The notes beneath the pieces were generated by a model. The model was not told the DNA's origin, searched no databases, and saw only the letters and a list, made by a program, of their open reading frames with translations. From contig NZ_JAMZIK010000043.1 in NCBI RefSeq assembly GCF_024178315.1, positions 1 through 64,000 on the forward strand: a stretch of 64,000 nt of DNA. The letters are read 5' to 3'. Position 1 is the first letter of the stretch, and each line of letters begins with the position of its first letter. Below, one piece after another: positions 17,557 through 26,594 of the stretch. The DNA is from Siccirubricoccus soli (GTDB lineage Bacteria; Pseudomonadota; Alphaproteobacteria; Acetobacterales; Acetobacteraceae). The position numbers were made by a program, and so were the translations under genes.

Positions 17557-18672
17557 ATGCCCGATGACGCCATTCCCATCGGTCTCCCGGCAGCGGGGGG
17601 CCCCGTGCATCCCGCCCCGGCGACGGCGCGGGAATGCCTGCCTCAGGCGCCGACGCTGCTGCGTCAGGGCGGGGCGCCGGCCTATGCCGCGCTCGATCTC
17701 GGCACCAATAACTGCCGGCTGCTGATCGGCGCCCCCTGCGGCAGCGGCTTCCGGGTGCTGGACAGCTTCAGCCGCATCGTCCGGCTGGGCGAAGGCCTGG
17801 CCGCCACCGGCCTGCTCTCCGAGACCGCCCAGGACCGCGCCCTCGGTGCCCTGGCGGCCTGCGCGGAAAAGCTGCATCGCCGCCCGGTGCGCGCCCTGCA
17901 GGCGGTGGCGACGGAAGCCTGCCGCCGCGCCGGCAACGGCCCCGCCTTCCTGGCCCGCGTCGAGGCCGCGACCGGTCTCCGCCCCCGCATCATCTCCGCC
18001 CGGGAAGAGGCGGAGCTGGCCATGGAGAGCTGCACCCCGCTGCTCGAGGAGGGGGACCGCCGCGCCCTGCTCTTCGATATCGGTGGCGGCAGCACGGAAA
18101 TCGCCTGGATCCGCGTCCGCTCCGGCCATGGCGCCTCCAGCGCGGAGCTGATCGGCTACATCTCCCTCCCCCTCGGCGTCGTCACCCTGGCGGAGCGCGT
18201 CGGCTCCTCCTGCTTCACCGAATCCGGCTTTTCCGCGGTGGTGGAGGAGGTGGCGGCGCAGCTCGAGGCCTTCGACCGCGTGCATTGCATCGGGCAGGAG
18301 ATCCGGGCGGGCGGCGTCCGCCTCATCGGCACCAGCGGCACCGTCACCACCCTGGCCGGCGTCGCGCTCGCCCTGCCCCGCTACCGCCGCCCGCTGGTGG
18401 ATGGCTGTCGGCTGGACCGGGCGGCGGCGGACCAGGCGCTGGGGGATCTCTTCGCCCTGGGCCGTGCGGGCCTTGCCGCGCATCCCTGCGTCGGGCCGGA
18501 GCGGGTGGAGTTCGTCCTGCCCGGCTGCGCCATCTATGCTGCCATCCGCCAGCTCTGGCCGGTGCCGGTGCTGACCGTCGCCGATCGTGGCCTGCGCGAG
18601 GGCATGCTGATGCGCATGATCCGCGCCGACCGGGCGGGCGGACGCCAGGCCGGGTATCGCCGCGGCTGCTGA
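17557..18672 (+). CDS. ppx: Exopolyphosphatase / guanosine pentaphosphatase (Ppx/GppA)
   Basis: 371 residues. Ppx/GppA enzymes remove phosphate from polyphosphate or pppGpp. Sugar-kinase/HSP70-fold motifs are clear: ALDLGTNNCRLLIG (phosphate loop 1) near residue 44, AVATEACRRAGNG near residue 125, ISAREEAELA, and LLFDIGGGSTEI (phosphate loop 2) near residue 170, then LIGTSGTVTTLAG. The first ~40 residues are low complexity and not family-like. It is shorter than the long E. coli Ppx, lacking the C-terminal HD domain, like many alphaproteobacterial forms. rlmE follows 15 bp later. Confidence 0.88.
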   Translation: MPDDAIPIGLPAAGGPVHPAPATARECLPQAPTLLRQGGAPAYAALDLGTNNCRLLIGAPCGSGFRVLDSFSRIVRLGEGLAATGLLSETAQDRALGALAACAEKLHRRPVRALQAVATEACRRAGNGPAFLARVEAATGLRPRIISAREEAELAMESCTPLLEEGDRRALLFDIGGGSTEIAWIRVRSGHGASSAELIGYISLPLGVVTLAERVGSSCFTESGFSAVVEEVAAQLEAFDRVHCIGQEIRAGGVRLIGTSGTVTTLAGVALALPRYRRPLVDGCRLDRAAADQALGDLFALGRAGLAAHPCVGPERVEFVLPGCAIYAAIRQLWPVPVLTVADRGLREGMLMRMIRADRAGGRQAGYRRGC

Positions 18673-18687
18673 AGGAACCCGATTCGC

Positions 18688-19359
18688 ATGTCCTTGCCAC
18701 CGCCCGGCGGGCGCGGCCTCACCACGCGCCTGCGCACCGCCAAGGGCCGCAGCACCGCCAGCCAGCGCTGGCTGGAGCGCCAGCTCAACGACCCTTATGT
18801 GCGCGCCGCCCAGGCGCAGGGCTTCCGCAGCCGCGCCGCCTTCAAGCTGATCGAGCTGGATGAGCGCTTCCACCTGCTGAAGAAGGGCCAGCGGGTGGTG
18901 GATCTCGGCGCTGCGCCGGGCGGCTGGACCCAGGTGGCGGTGCAGCGTGGCGCCGGAAGGGTGGTGGCGCTGGACCTGCTGCGGATGGACCCGATCCCCG
19001 GCGCTACTCTGCTGCAGGGGGATTTCGAGGATCCGGCGGCGGAGGCAGCGGTGCTGGCGGCGCTGGACGGGCCGGCCGACCTCGTATTGTCCGACATGGC
19101 GCCGAACACCACCGGGCACAACGCGACCGACCATCTGCGCATCATCGGCCTGGTGGAGCTGGCGCTGGATTTCGCGCTGAAGGTGCTGGCACCGGGCGGC
19201 GGTTTCGTCGCCAAGGTGTTCCAGGGCGGGACGGAGAAGGCGTTGCTGGAGACGCTGAAGCGCCGCTTCGCCACGGTGCGCCACGCCAAGCCGCCGGCCA
19301 GCCGGAAGGACAGCGCGGAGCTCTACGTGGTGGCGACAGGGTTCAAGGGCGGGGCGTGA
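18688..19359 (+). CDS. rlmE: 23S rRNA (uridine-2'-O)-methyltransferase RlmE (FtsJ/RrmJ)
   Basis: 223 residues. Methylates the 2'-O of U2552 (E. coli numbering) in the ribosomal A loop. The catalytic K-D-K-E tetrad is present: Lys53 (RAAFKLIEL), Asp136 (VLSDMAPN), Lys176 (GFVAKVFQG) and Glu211 (DSAELYVVA). The SAM-binding motif VVDLGAAPGGWTQVA lies near residue 71. A ppx-rlmE pairing is common in alphaproteobacteria, and the two are likely co-transcribed. Confidence 0.95.
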   Translation: MSLPPPGGRGLTTRLRTAKGRSTASQRWLERQLNDPYVRAAQAQGFRSRAAFKLIELDERFHLLKKGQRVVDLGAAPGGWTQVAVQRGAGRVVALDLLRMDPIPGATLLQGDFEDPAAEAAVLAALDGPADLVLSDMAPNTTGHNATDHLRIIGLVELALDFALKVLAPGGGFVAKVFQGGTEKALLETLKRRFATVRHAKPPASRKDSAELYVVATGFKGGA

Positions 19360-19893
19360 TGCCGGCGGCCGTCCGGACCACGGGCGCCTGACATGGCGGG
19401 CGGGACGGTGCTTGTAACGTTTGGAGTTCGGCTCGAACCCGCGGCGTCGTGCGGGCTGCGCCGTGAAGACCTGCTGCCATAGCGCGTCCTCCTGCTCACG
19501 GCAGAACGCGCCACCGCATTTCGGGACCACCCATCTAGCCGCCCGCCGAGGGCCAGCGCCCCGGCCGGGCTGGCCGTTCCGCCGGGCAATGGGACGGCGC
19601 GGTGTCACCGCAAATTATCCTTGCCGGGGCGTCTCCGATGCAACCCAGGCCCCTCCGGATCATTGTCGCGGGGACACTGGAGGAGATCCCTGCATGGAAT
19701 GCAGGTCTGTGGTGGGCCACAGGCCGCGGTTCAGCGCGGCCTGGCGCTTGGGCGATGGAGACGCCGACGGCGTGGCAGCGCCGCACGGCGGCCGGCCGGC
19801 CCGCCCGCGCTTCGGATGCCGATCGGACCGGGCGGGCACCGGTCCCGGGCAGACTGCCGCGGCACAACGCGGCACGGCCTGGAGCGACCCGGC
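19360..19893. other. Intergenic gap between rlmE and the GT4 gene
   Basis: 534 bp with no gene I can support. Frames that run into the glycosyltransferase are arginine/alanine-rich and not protein-like. A GGAG sequence at about 19881 is the probable RBS of the next gene. No repeat, tRNA or clear promoter recognised. Confidence 0.4.
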
Positions 19894-21012
19894 ATGCGCA
19901 TAGCCCAGATCGCCCCCCTGGCCGAGGCCGTACCGCCACTGTGCTATGGCGGAACGGAACGGATCGTCTCCTACCTGACCGAGGAGCTGGTCGCCCTCGG
20001 CCATGACGTGACGCTCTTCGCCAGCGGCGACAGCCGCACCGATGCGCGCCTCGTCCCCATCGTCCCCCGCTCCCTGCGGCTGGCCGACATGATGCGCGAC
20101 CCGAACGCCTTCCATGTGCAGATGGTGCAGCAGGTGCTGGCCCGGGCGGATGAATTCGACATCATCCACGCCCATATCGACTACGCCCACCTGCCGGCCT
20201 TCATGGCGACGCGGGTGCCGCACCTCACCACCATGCATGGCCGGATGGACCTGCCGGAGCTCGACTCCCTGTTCCGGCATTTCCCCGAGGCGCCGCTGGT
20301 CTCCATCTCCAACAACCAGCGCCTGCCCCTGCCGATGGGGCGCTTCGTCGGCACGGTGTATCACGGGCTGCCGGCGGAGCTGCTCAGCCTGCACCCGCGG
20401 CATCAGGGCTACCTCGCCTTCCTCGGCCGCATCTGCCCGGAGAAGGGCCTCGACAGCGCGATCCGCATCGCCCAGCGCACCGGCCGGACGCTGCGCATCG
20501 CGGCCAAGGTGGACCGGGTGGATCAGGCCTATTTCGATTCCGAGATCCGGCACCTGCTCGACGGCCCCGGCATCGAGTTCATCGGCGAGATCGGCCAGGC
20601 GGAGATGGGCGAGTTCCTCGGCAACGCCGCCGCGCTGGTCTTCCCGATCAACTGGCCGGAGCCCTTCGGTCTGGTGATGATCGAGGCCATGGCCTGCGGC
20701 ACGCCCGTCATCGCCTTCCCCCGCGGCTCGGTGCCCGAGGTGTTGGAGGACGGGGTGAGCGGCTTCATCGTGCCGGACGAGGATGCGGCCGTGGCGGCGG
20801 TGCAACGCCTGGAGGAGATCGACCGCCATGGCGTGCGCCGCGCCTTCGAGCGGCGCTTCACCGCAAGGCGGATGGCGAATGACTATCTCCGCCTCTATGC
20901 CGATTTCGCCCGCCGGAGCGGCCGGGAGGCGCCGGCGGCCCGGCGGCTGACTCACCTGGCTGATCCGGTTCGGCACCTCCCGGGGAACGGCGCGGACGGC
21001 CTCCTCGGATAA
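19894..21012 (+). CDS. Glycosyltransferase family 4 protein
   Basis: 372 residues, GT-B fold. The N-terminal domain begins MRIAQIAPLAEAVPPLCYGGTERIVSYLTEELVALGHDVTLFASGDS, the acceptor-side glycine loop typical of GT4. The donor domain has YLAFLGRICPEKGLD and the retaining-enzyme E-x7-E block NWPEPFGLVMIEAMACGTPVIA. Cytoplasmic, using a nucleotide-sugar donor. About 100 bp upstream of a debranching-type glycosidase, suggesting a role in an alpha-glucan or stress-carbohydrate pathway, which is inference from context. Confidence 0.88.
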   Translation: MRIAQIAPLAEAVPPLCYGGTERIVSYLTEELVALGHDVTLFASGDSRTDARLVPIVPRSLRLADMMRDPNAFHVQMVQQVLARADEFDIIHAHIDYAHLPAFMATRVPHLTTMHGRMDLPELDSLFRHFPEAPLVSISNNQRLPLPMGRFVGTVYHGLPAELLSLHPRHQGYLAFLGRICPEKGLDSAIRIAQRTGRTLRIAAKVDRVDQAYFDSEIRHLLDGPGIEFIGEIGQAEMGEFLGNAAALVFPINWPEPFGLVMIEAMACGTPVIAFPRGSVPEVLEDGVSGFIVPDEDAAVAAVQRLEEIDRHGVRRAFERRFTARRMANDYLRLYADFARRSGREAPAARRLTHLADPVRHLPGNGADGLLG

Positions 21013-21109
21013 TGCCGGCGCGGGCGCGCCCGCGCCCGCCGTCGCGCGTTGAGGCCGGACCGAAGCGCGGGCGCCGCTGGCCCCGCGATGTGACGACCAG
21101 AGGCAAAAT

Positions 21110-23302
21110 ATGGGAATGATGACCGCCCCCGCTGTCACCGAGGCGGACCCGCACGCCATCACCGCCGATGTCAGCCTGCATGAGCGCCAGCTCCGGGTGT
21201 TGAAGCATGACGACACCTTCGCCGTGCTCGACCAGAGCGGCGACGCCCGGCCGCAGCCGGGTGCGCCGCAGGGTCTCTACCACCGCGACACCCGCCACCT
21301 CTCCCGGCTCGAGCTGCGGATCGCCGGGACGACGCCGCTGGTGCTCAGCTCCGCCGTGTCCGACGACGGCGCGCTGCTGAGCTGCGACCTGACGAACCCC
21401 GACCTGGACGCAGCGCAGGGCGGCCCGGCCATCGAACGGGACCGCGTGCATATCCGCCGCACCAAATTCATCCATCGCGGCACCTGCTACGAGCGCATCG
21501 GCATCCGCAGCTTCGCCGACCGGCCGGTGCGGCTGGCGCTCGACATCCAGTTCGCCGCGGATTTCGCCGACCTTTTCGAGGTCCGCGGCGAGCGCCGCCC
21601 GCGCCGCGGCACGCTGCAGGCGCCCGGGCTGGCGCCGGATGGCGTCACCCTGGCCTATGTCGGGCTGGACCATAGGCGGCGCGCCACGCGGCTGCGCTTC
21701 CACCCGGCGCCGGACCGGCTGGAGGCCGGCCAGGCACACTTCGCCCTGACCCTCGCGCCGGGGGAGCGGCGGAGCATCCTGGTGGAGGTCTCCTGCAACC
21801 CGGCGCCCGGCCTGCCGCCGGAGCTGCCGGCCGCGGCCTTGCTGCGGGCGCTGCGCGAGGGCAGGCGGAGCCGCCGGACCGCCCTGGCTCGCATGGCCGC
21901 CGCCACCACCTCCGACGCCATCTTCAACGAGATGCTCGGCCGCTCCGTCGCTGACCTGGAATTGCTGACCACGGAGACGCCGGAGGGCCCCTACCCCTAT
22001 GCCGGGGTGCCATGGTTCAGCACCGTCTTCGGGCGCGACGCGCTGATCACTGCCTGGCTGACCCTCTGGCTCGACCCGGCGATCGCGCTCGGCGTGCTGC
22101 GCCGGCTGGCGGCGCTGCAGGCGGGCGCGGAGGACGCCGCGGCCGATGCGGAGCCCGGCAAGATCCTGCACGAGATGCGCGCCGGGGAGATGGCGGAGCT
22201 CGGCGAGGTGCCGTTCCGCCGCTACTACGGCAGCGTCGATTCCACCCCGCTCTTCGTCGCCCTGGCCGGCGCCTGGCTCGATCGCACCGGGGAGGCGGAG
22301 GTGCTGCGGCCGCTCTGGCCGCATCTCGAGGCGGCGCTGCGCTGGATCGAGACCCATGGCGACCGGGACGGCGACGGCTTCATCGAATATGGCCGCCGCA
22401 CCGCCACCGGCCTCGCCAATCAGGGCTGGAAGGATAGCTGGGACTCGATCTCGCACGAGGATGGCACGCTGGCCGAGGGCCCGATCGCGCTGTGCGAGGT
22501 GCAGGCCTACGCCTATGCCGCCTTCCGCGCCGGGGCGCGCATCGCCCGCGCGCTGGGCCTGCCGGCGGGCCGCGCGGCGGCGCTGGAGGCCCGCGCGGAG
22601 ACGCTGCGCGAGCGGTTCGAGGCGGCGTTCTGGTGCGACCGGCTCGGCACCTATGTGCTGGCGCTGGACGGGGCGAAGCGGCCCTGCCGGGTCCGCGCCT
22701 CCAATGCCGGGCATGCGCTGTTCGGCGGCATCGCCTCGCCGGAGCGGGCGGCGCTGGTGGCGCGGCAATTGTTGGGCGGCACCTTCCACTCCGGCTGGGG
22801 CATCCGGACGCTGGCGACGACGGAGGCGCGCTACAACCCGATGTCCTACCACAATGGCTCGGTCTGGCCGCATGATACGGCGCTGATCGGCCTTGGCCTG
22901 GCGCGCTATGGTCACCGCGCCGCGACGGCGCGGCTGCTGGAAGGGCTGGCGGCGGCGGCGGGCCGGCTGGAGCTGCGGCGGCTGCCGGAGCTGTTCTGCG
23001 GCTTTCCCCGGCGGCGCGGCCATGGCCCGACCGCCTATCCGGTCGCCTGCGCCCCCCAGGCCTGGGCGGCGGCGGCGCCGATCGGGCTGCTCGGCGCCTG
23101 CCTGGGGCTGAGCTTCAACCCGGAGGCCCGGGTGGTGTGGCTGGACCGGCCGGAGATCCCGGCTGGGCTCGACCGCGTGGCGCTGCGCGGCCTGGCGCTG
23201 GGGGAGGCGCGGATCGACATCGATCTCCGCCGCGTCGGCGATGCGGTCGCGATGAGCGTGCCGGGCCGCCAGGGCGAGATCGGCGCGGCGCTCAACGCAT
23301 AG
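21110..23302 (+). CDS. Glycogen-debranching-type amylo-alpha-1,6-glucosidase
   Basis: 730 residues. Residues 25-220 match the N-terminal glycogen-debranching domain (LKHDDTFAVLDQSGDARPQ, GLYHRDTRHLSRLEL). The rest is an (alpha/alpha)6-barrel glycosidase: PYAGVPWFSTVFGRDALIT near residue 300, then DSTPLFVALAGAWLDRTG, GLANQGWKDSWDSISHEDG and YHNGSVWPHDTALIGLGLAR, which include the conserved acidic residues. The RBS AGAGG is 6 bp before the ATG at 21110; a second ATG lies two codons later. No secretion signal is evident. The upstream GT4 gene is likely its partner. Confidence 0.88.
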   Translation: MGMMTAPAVTEADPHAITADVSLHERQLRVLKHDDTFAVLDQSGDARPQPGAPQGLYHRDTRHLSRLELRIAGTTPLVLSSAVSDDGALLSCDLTNPDLDAAQGGPAIERDRVHIRRTKFIHRGTCYERIGIRSFADRPVRLALDIQFAADFADLFEVRGERRPRRGTLQAPGLAPDGVTLAYVGLDHRRRATRLRFHPAPDRLEAGQAHFALTLAPGERRSILVEVSCNPAPGLPPELPAAALLRALREGRRSRRTALARMAAATTSDAIFNEMLGRSVADLELLTTETPEGPYPYAGVPWFSTVFGRDALITAWLTLWLDPAIALGVLRRLAALQAGAEDAAADAEPGKILHEMRAGEMAELGEVPFRRYYGSVDSTPLFVALAGAWLDRTGEAEVLRPLWPHLEAALRWIETHGDRDGDGFIEYGRRTATGLANQGWKDSWDSISHEDGTLAEGPIALCEVQAYAYAAFRAGARIARALGLPAGRAAALEARAETLRERFEAAFWCDRLGTYVLALDGAKRPCRVRASNAGHALFGGIASPERAALVARQLLGGTFHSGWGIRTLATTEARYNPMSYHNGSVWPHDTALIGLGLARYGHRAATARLLEGLAAAAGRLELRRLPELFCGFPRRRGHGPTAYPVACAPQAWAAAAPIGLLGACLGLSFNPEARVVWLDRPEIPAGLDRVALRGLALGEARIDIDLRRVGDAVAMSVPGRQGEIGAALNA

Positions 23303-23312
23303 GGCATGTTCC

Positions 23313-23359
23313 GCCGGGCGGGGGTCGCCCGGCGCCCCGGACGCTGCGGCAGGCCGCAG
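23313..23359. terminator. Two GC-rich hairpins between convergent genes
   Basis: GCCGGGCG-GGGGT-CGCCCGGC (23313-23333) and CTGCGGC-AG-GCCGCAG (23344-23359) are perfect inverted repeats in the gap between the debranching gene (+) and the RND gene (-). Neither has a T-run, so intrinsic termination is not certain. Confidence 0.4.
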
Positions 23360-23423
23360 CGCCAGGGCGGTTTCCCGCCGGCGCGGTCGGCGCAAGCGCA
23401 CCGCGCCGAGGCAAGGCGGCCCG

Positions 23424-26400
23424 TCAGGCGTTCCGCCGCTTCATCATGTAGAGCTTGGAGCGCCGCGGCCCGGTGATGCGGCGGATCGCCAGGTAGAAGA
23501 CCGGGGTGAAGAGCAGCCCGAACAGCGTCACGCCGATCATGCCGAAGAACACCGCCGCGCCCACCGCGCGGCGCATCTCCGCCCCCGCCCCCTCCGCCAG
23601 CACCAGCGGCAGCACGCCGAGGATGAAGGCCAGCGAGGTCATCAGGATGGCGCGCAGCCGGAGCCGGCAGGCCTCCACCACCGCATCCAGCGGGCTCTTG
23701 CCGGTATCCTCCTGCGCCTGGGCGAATTCGACGATGAGGATGGCGTTCTTCGCCGCCAGCCCGACCAGCACGACGAAGCCGATCTGCGTCAGGATGTTCA
23801 CGTCCTGCCCGAGGAACCGCACGCCGAGCGTCGAGGTCAGCAGGCACATGGGCACGATGAGGATGACGGCGAAGGGCAGGCTCCAGGAGCCGTACTGCGC
23901 CGCCAGCACCAGGTAGACGAAGAGCACGCAGAGCGGAAACACCAGCAGCCCCGCATTGCCGCTGGTCCGCTGCTCGTAGGACAGGTCGGTCCATTCGAAG
24001 CCGATGCCGTCCGGCAGCACCCGCCGCGCCGTCCGCTCGACGAGGCGGAGCGCGGCGGCGGAGCCGGTGCCCGGCCTGATCTCCCCGGCCACCTCGGCGG
24101 CGGGGTAGAGGTTGTAGCGCGGCACGCGCTGCGGCCCGGTGATGTCGCGCATGGACATCACATTGGCCAGCGGCACCATCGCCCCCTCGGCGTTGCGAGT
24201 ATAAAGCCGCGCCAGATCCGTGGCCTCCCGCCGGAATTCCGGCGCCCCCTGCGCCACCACGCGCCAGTTGCGGCCATAGGCGGTGAAGTCGTTGACGTAG
24301 GAGGAGCCGAGCAGCGTCTCGATCGCCTGACTCAGCCGCGCCACCGGCACGCCCAGCATCTCCGTCCGGGTGCGGTCGATATCCACGGCGATCAGCGGCG
24401 AGTCGATTCTGAAGGGGGTGTAGACCCCGGTCAGGCCCGGCGTCCGGTTGAGCGTCGTGACCAGTTGCTGCGCCGCATCCGCCAGCACCGCGGTGCCGCG
24501 GCCGGTGCGGTCCTCCAGCCGCAGCGCGAAGCCGACGCCGCTGCCGAGGCCGGGCACCGCCGGCGGCGGGATGACCAGCACCGTCGCCTCCTGCAGCCCC
24601 GCGAGGCGCCGGCGCAGCGCCGCCAGGATGCTCGCGGCGCTCTGCTCCCGCTCCCGCCGGGCCTCGAAGGGCGTGAAGACCACGGTGAGCTGGCCCTGGT
24701 TGCTGCCGGCGGTATTGGTGGCGCCGGAGACGCCTGCCAACCCGGCGACGCGGGCCACCCCGGGGACCTCCCGCGCGATCTCCACCGCCTCCTCCACCAC
24801 CGCCGTGGTGCGCATCAGGGAGGAGCCGCCCGGCAGCTCGATGGAGACGATGGCGTAGCCGCGGTCCTGCGCCGGCACGAAGCCTTGCGGGGAGGTGAGC
24901 AGCAGCCAGCTCACCCCGGCGATCAGCATGGCATAGAGCAGGAGCATCGGCCCCGCCTGCGGCGCGACGCGGCGGGTGAGCGCGCCATAGCCCTCCGCCA
25001 GCCGGTCGAAGCCGGCATTGAAGCAGTCCAGCGCCCAGCCCACCGCCCGCCGCAAGGCCCCGGGCGGACGCCGCGGGGGGCCCTCCTCCTCCCGATGCAG
25101 GATCAGCGTGGCCAGGGCCGGGCTGAGGGTAAGGGAGCAGAAGCAGGAGAGCGCGGTGGCCACCGCGATGGTGACGGCGAATTGCCGGAAGAACCGCCCG
25201 GTGATCCCCTCGAGGAAGGCGGTGGGCACGAAGACGGCGCAGAGCAGCAGGGCGATGGAGATCAGCGCCCCGCCCACCTCCCGCATCGTCCGCGTTGCCG
25301 CCTGCTCCACCGTCGGGTCGGTCTTCAGGTGGCGGTCCACATTCTCCACCACCACGATGGCGTCATCGACGACGATGCCCACCGCCAGCACCAGCCCGAA
25401 CAGGGTCAGCACGTTGAGTGTGAAGCCGAGCGCGATCATCACCCCGAAGGTGCCGATGAGGGAGACCGGGATGGCAAGGATCGGGATGGTGGCGGCGCGC
25501 CAGTTCTGCAGAAAGAGCAGCACAACGAGAACCACCAGCCCCACCGCCTCGCCGATCGTCCGCACCAGCTCGTGCACGCTGTCGGCGACGAAGCGGGTGG
25601 GGTCGTAGGCGATCTCGGCGGTGATGCCGGCGGGGAAGTCGCGGGCGATCTCGGCGAGGCGCTCGCGGATCTCGGTCGCCGTCGCGAGCGCATTGGAGCC
25701 GGGGCGCTGGGTGATGGCGAGGGCGACGGCCGGACGGCCCTGCAGCGTGCTGGCGGTGGTGTAGGAGGCGGCGCCGAGCTCCACCCGCCCGACATCGCCG
25801 AGGCGCAGCAGGCGGCCGTCGGCCCCGGCGCGGATGACGATGCGCTCGAAATCCAGCGGATCGGCCAGCCGGCCGCGAAAGGTGAGGTTGGGCTGGAAGG
25901 CCTGGTCCGTCACCGGCGGCTCGGCGATCTGGCCGCCGGCCACCTCGGCATTCTGCGCCTGCACCGCGGCGACGATGTCCTCCGCCGTGATGTTGTTGGC
26001 CGCCATCAGCCCGGGGTCGAGCCAGACGCGCATGGCGTAGTCGCGCGCCCCCTGCATGTCGATATCGCCGATGCCGTCGATCCGCAGCAGCTCGTCCCGC
26101 ACCTGACGCAGCGCGTAGTTGGAGACGTAGAGCTGGTCGTAGCTGCCATCGGGGGAGCTGACGAAGACGATCATCAGGCGGTCGGTGGCGAGCTTGCGCG
26201 TCGTCACGCCCCAGCGCCGCACCTCCTCCGGCAACCGCGGCAGGGCGGTGGAGACGGCCCCCTGCACCAGGATCTGCGCCCGGTCCGGGTCGGTGCCCAG
26301 GCGGAAGGTGACGGTCAGCACCATCCGCCCATCGGCGGTGGATTGCGAGGACATATAGAGCATGCCCTCGGTGCCGTTCACCTCCTGCTCGATCGGCGTC

Positions 26401-26594
26401 GCCACCGTATCCGCCACCACCTGGGCCGAGGCGCCGGGGTAGGAGGTGGCGACGACAACGGTGGGCGGCGCCACATCCGGATATTCGGAGATGGGCAGGG
26501 AGAGCAGCGAGAGCCCGCCGACGATCAGCAGGACCAGCGAGAGGACGCAGGCCAGGACCGGCTGGCGGACCGAGAGGACGCCGAGATTGCTCAG
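23424..26594 (-). CDS. RND efflux transporter permease (HAE1 family)
   Basis: About 1056 residues. Inner-membrane proton-driven pump of the AcrB/MexB type. Features: first membrane helix VLACVLSLVLLIVGGLSLL, PISEYPDVAPPTVVV, the porter-domain start, the central TM4 acidic pair in GIVVDDAIVVVENVDRHL near residue 405, and a C-terminal half with the same fold. No ATG, GTG or TTG exists in frame upstream of the first helix until a GTG inside PDV (26474), which would delete the helix. The natural start is therefore the CTG at 26594, which overlaps the upstream TGA (CTGA). It follows its membrane-fusion partner directly. Confidence 0.9.
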   Translation of the reverse strand: MSNLGVLSVRQPVLACVLSLVLLIVGGLSLLSLPISEYPDVAPPTVVVATSYPGASAQVVADTVATPIEQEVNGTEGMLYMSSQSTADGRMVLTVTFRLGTDPDRAQILVQGAVSTALPRLPEEVRRWGVTTRKLATDRLMIVFVSSPDGSYDQLYVSNYALRQVRDELLRIDGIGDIDMQGARDYAMRVWLDPGLMAANNITAEDIVAAVQAQNAEVAGGQIAEPPVTDQAFQPNLTFRGRLADPLDFERIVIRAGADGRLLRLGDVGRVELGAASYTTASTLQGRPAVALAITQRPGSNALATATEIRERLAEIARDFPAGITAEIAYDPTRFVADSVHELVRTIGEAVGLVVLVVLLFLQNWRAATIPILAIPVSLIGTFGVMIALGFTLNVLTLFGLVLAVGIVVDDAIVVVENVDRHLKTDPTVEQAATRTMREVGGALISIALLLCAVFVPTAFLEGITGRFFRQFAVTIAVATALSCFCSLTLSPALATLILHREEEGPPRRPPGALRRAVGWALDCFNAGFDRLAEGYGALTRRVAPQAGPMLLLYAMLIAGVSWLLLTSPQGFVPAQDRGYAIVSIELPGGSSLMRTTAVVEEAVEIAREVPGVARVAGLAGVSGATNTAGSNQGQLTVVFTPFEARREREQSAASILAALRRRLAGLQEATVLVIPPPAVPGLGSGVGFALRLEDRTGRGTAVLADAAQQLVTTLNRTPGLTGVYTPFRIDSPLIAVDIDRTRTEMLGVPVARLSQAIETLLGSSYVNDFTAYGRNWRVVAQGAPEFRREATDLARLYTRNAEGAMVPLANVMSMRDITGPQRVPRYNLYPAAEVAGEIRPGTGSAAALRLVERTARRVLPDGIGFEWTDLSYEQRTSGNAGLLVFPLCVLFVYLVLAAQYGSWSLPFAVILIVPMCLLTSTLGVRFLGQDVNILTQIGFVVLVGLAAKNAILIVEFAQAQEDTGKSPLDAVVEACRLRLRAILMTSLAFILGVLPLVLAEGAGAEMRRAVGAAVFFGMIGVTLFGLLFTPVFYLAIRRITGPRRSKLYMMKRRNA

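Noticed and set aside
17551-19608. 685-codon frame antisense to ppx and rlmE
   Set aside because: No recognisable motif; both sense genes have full catalytic signatures.
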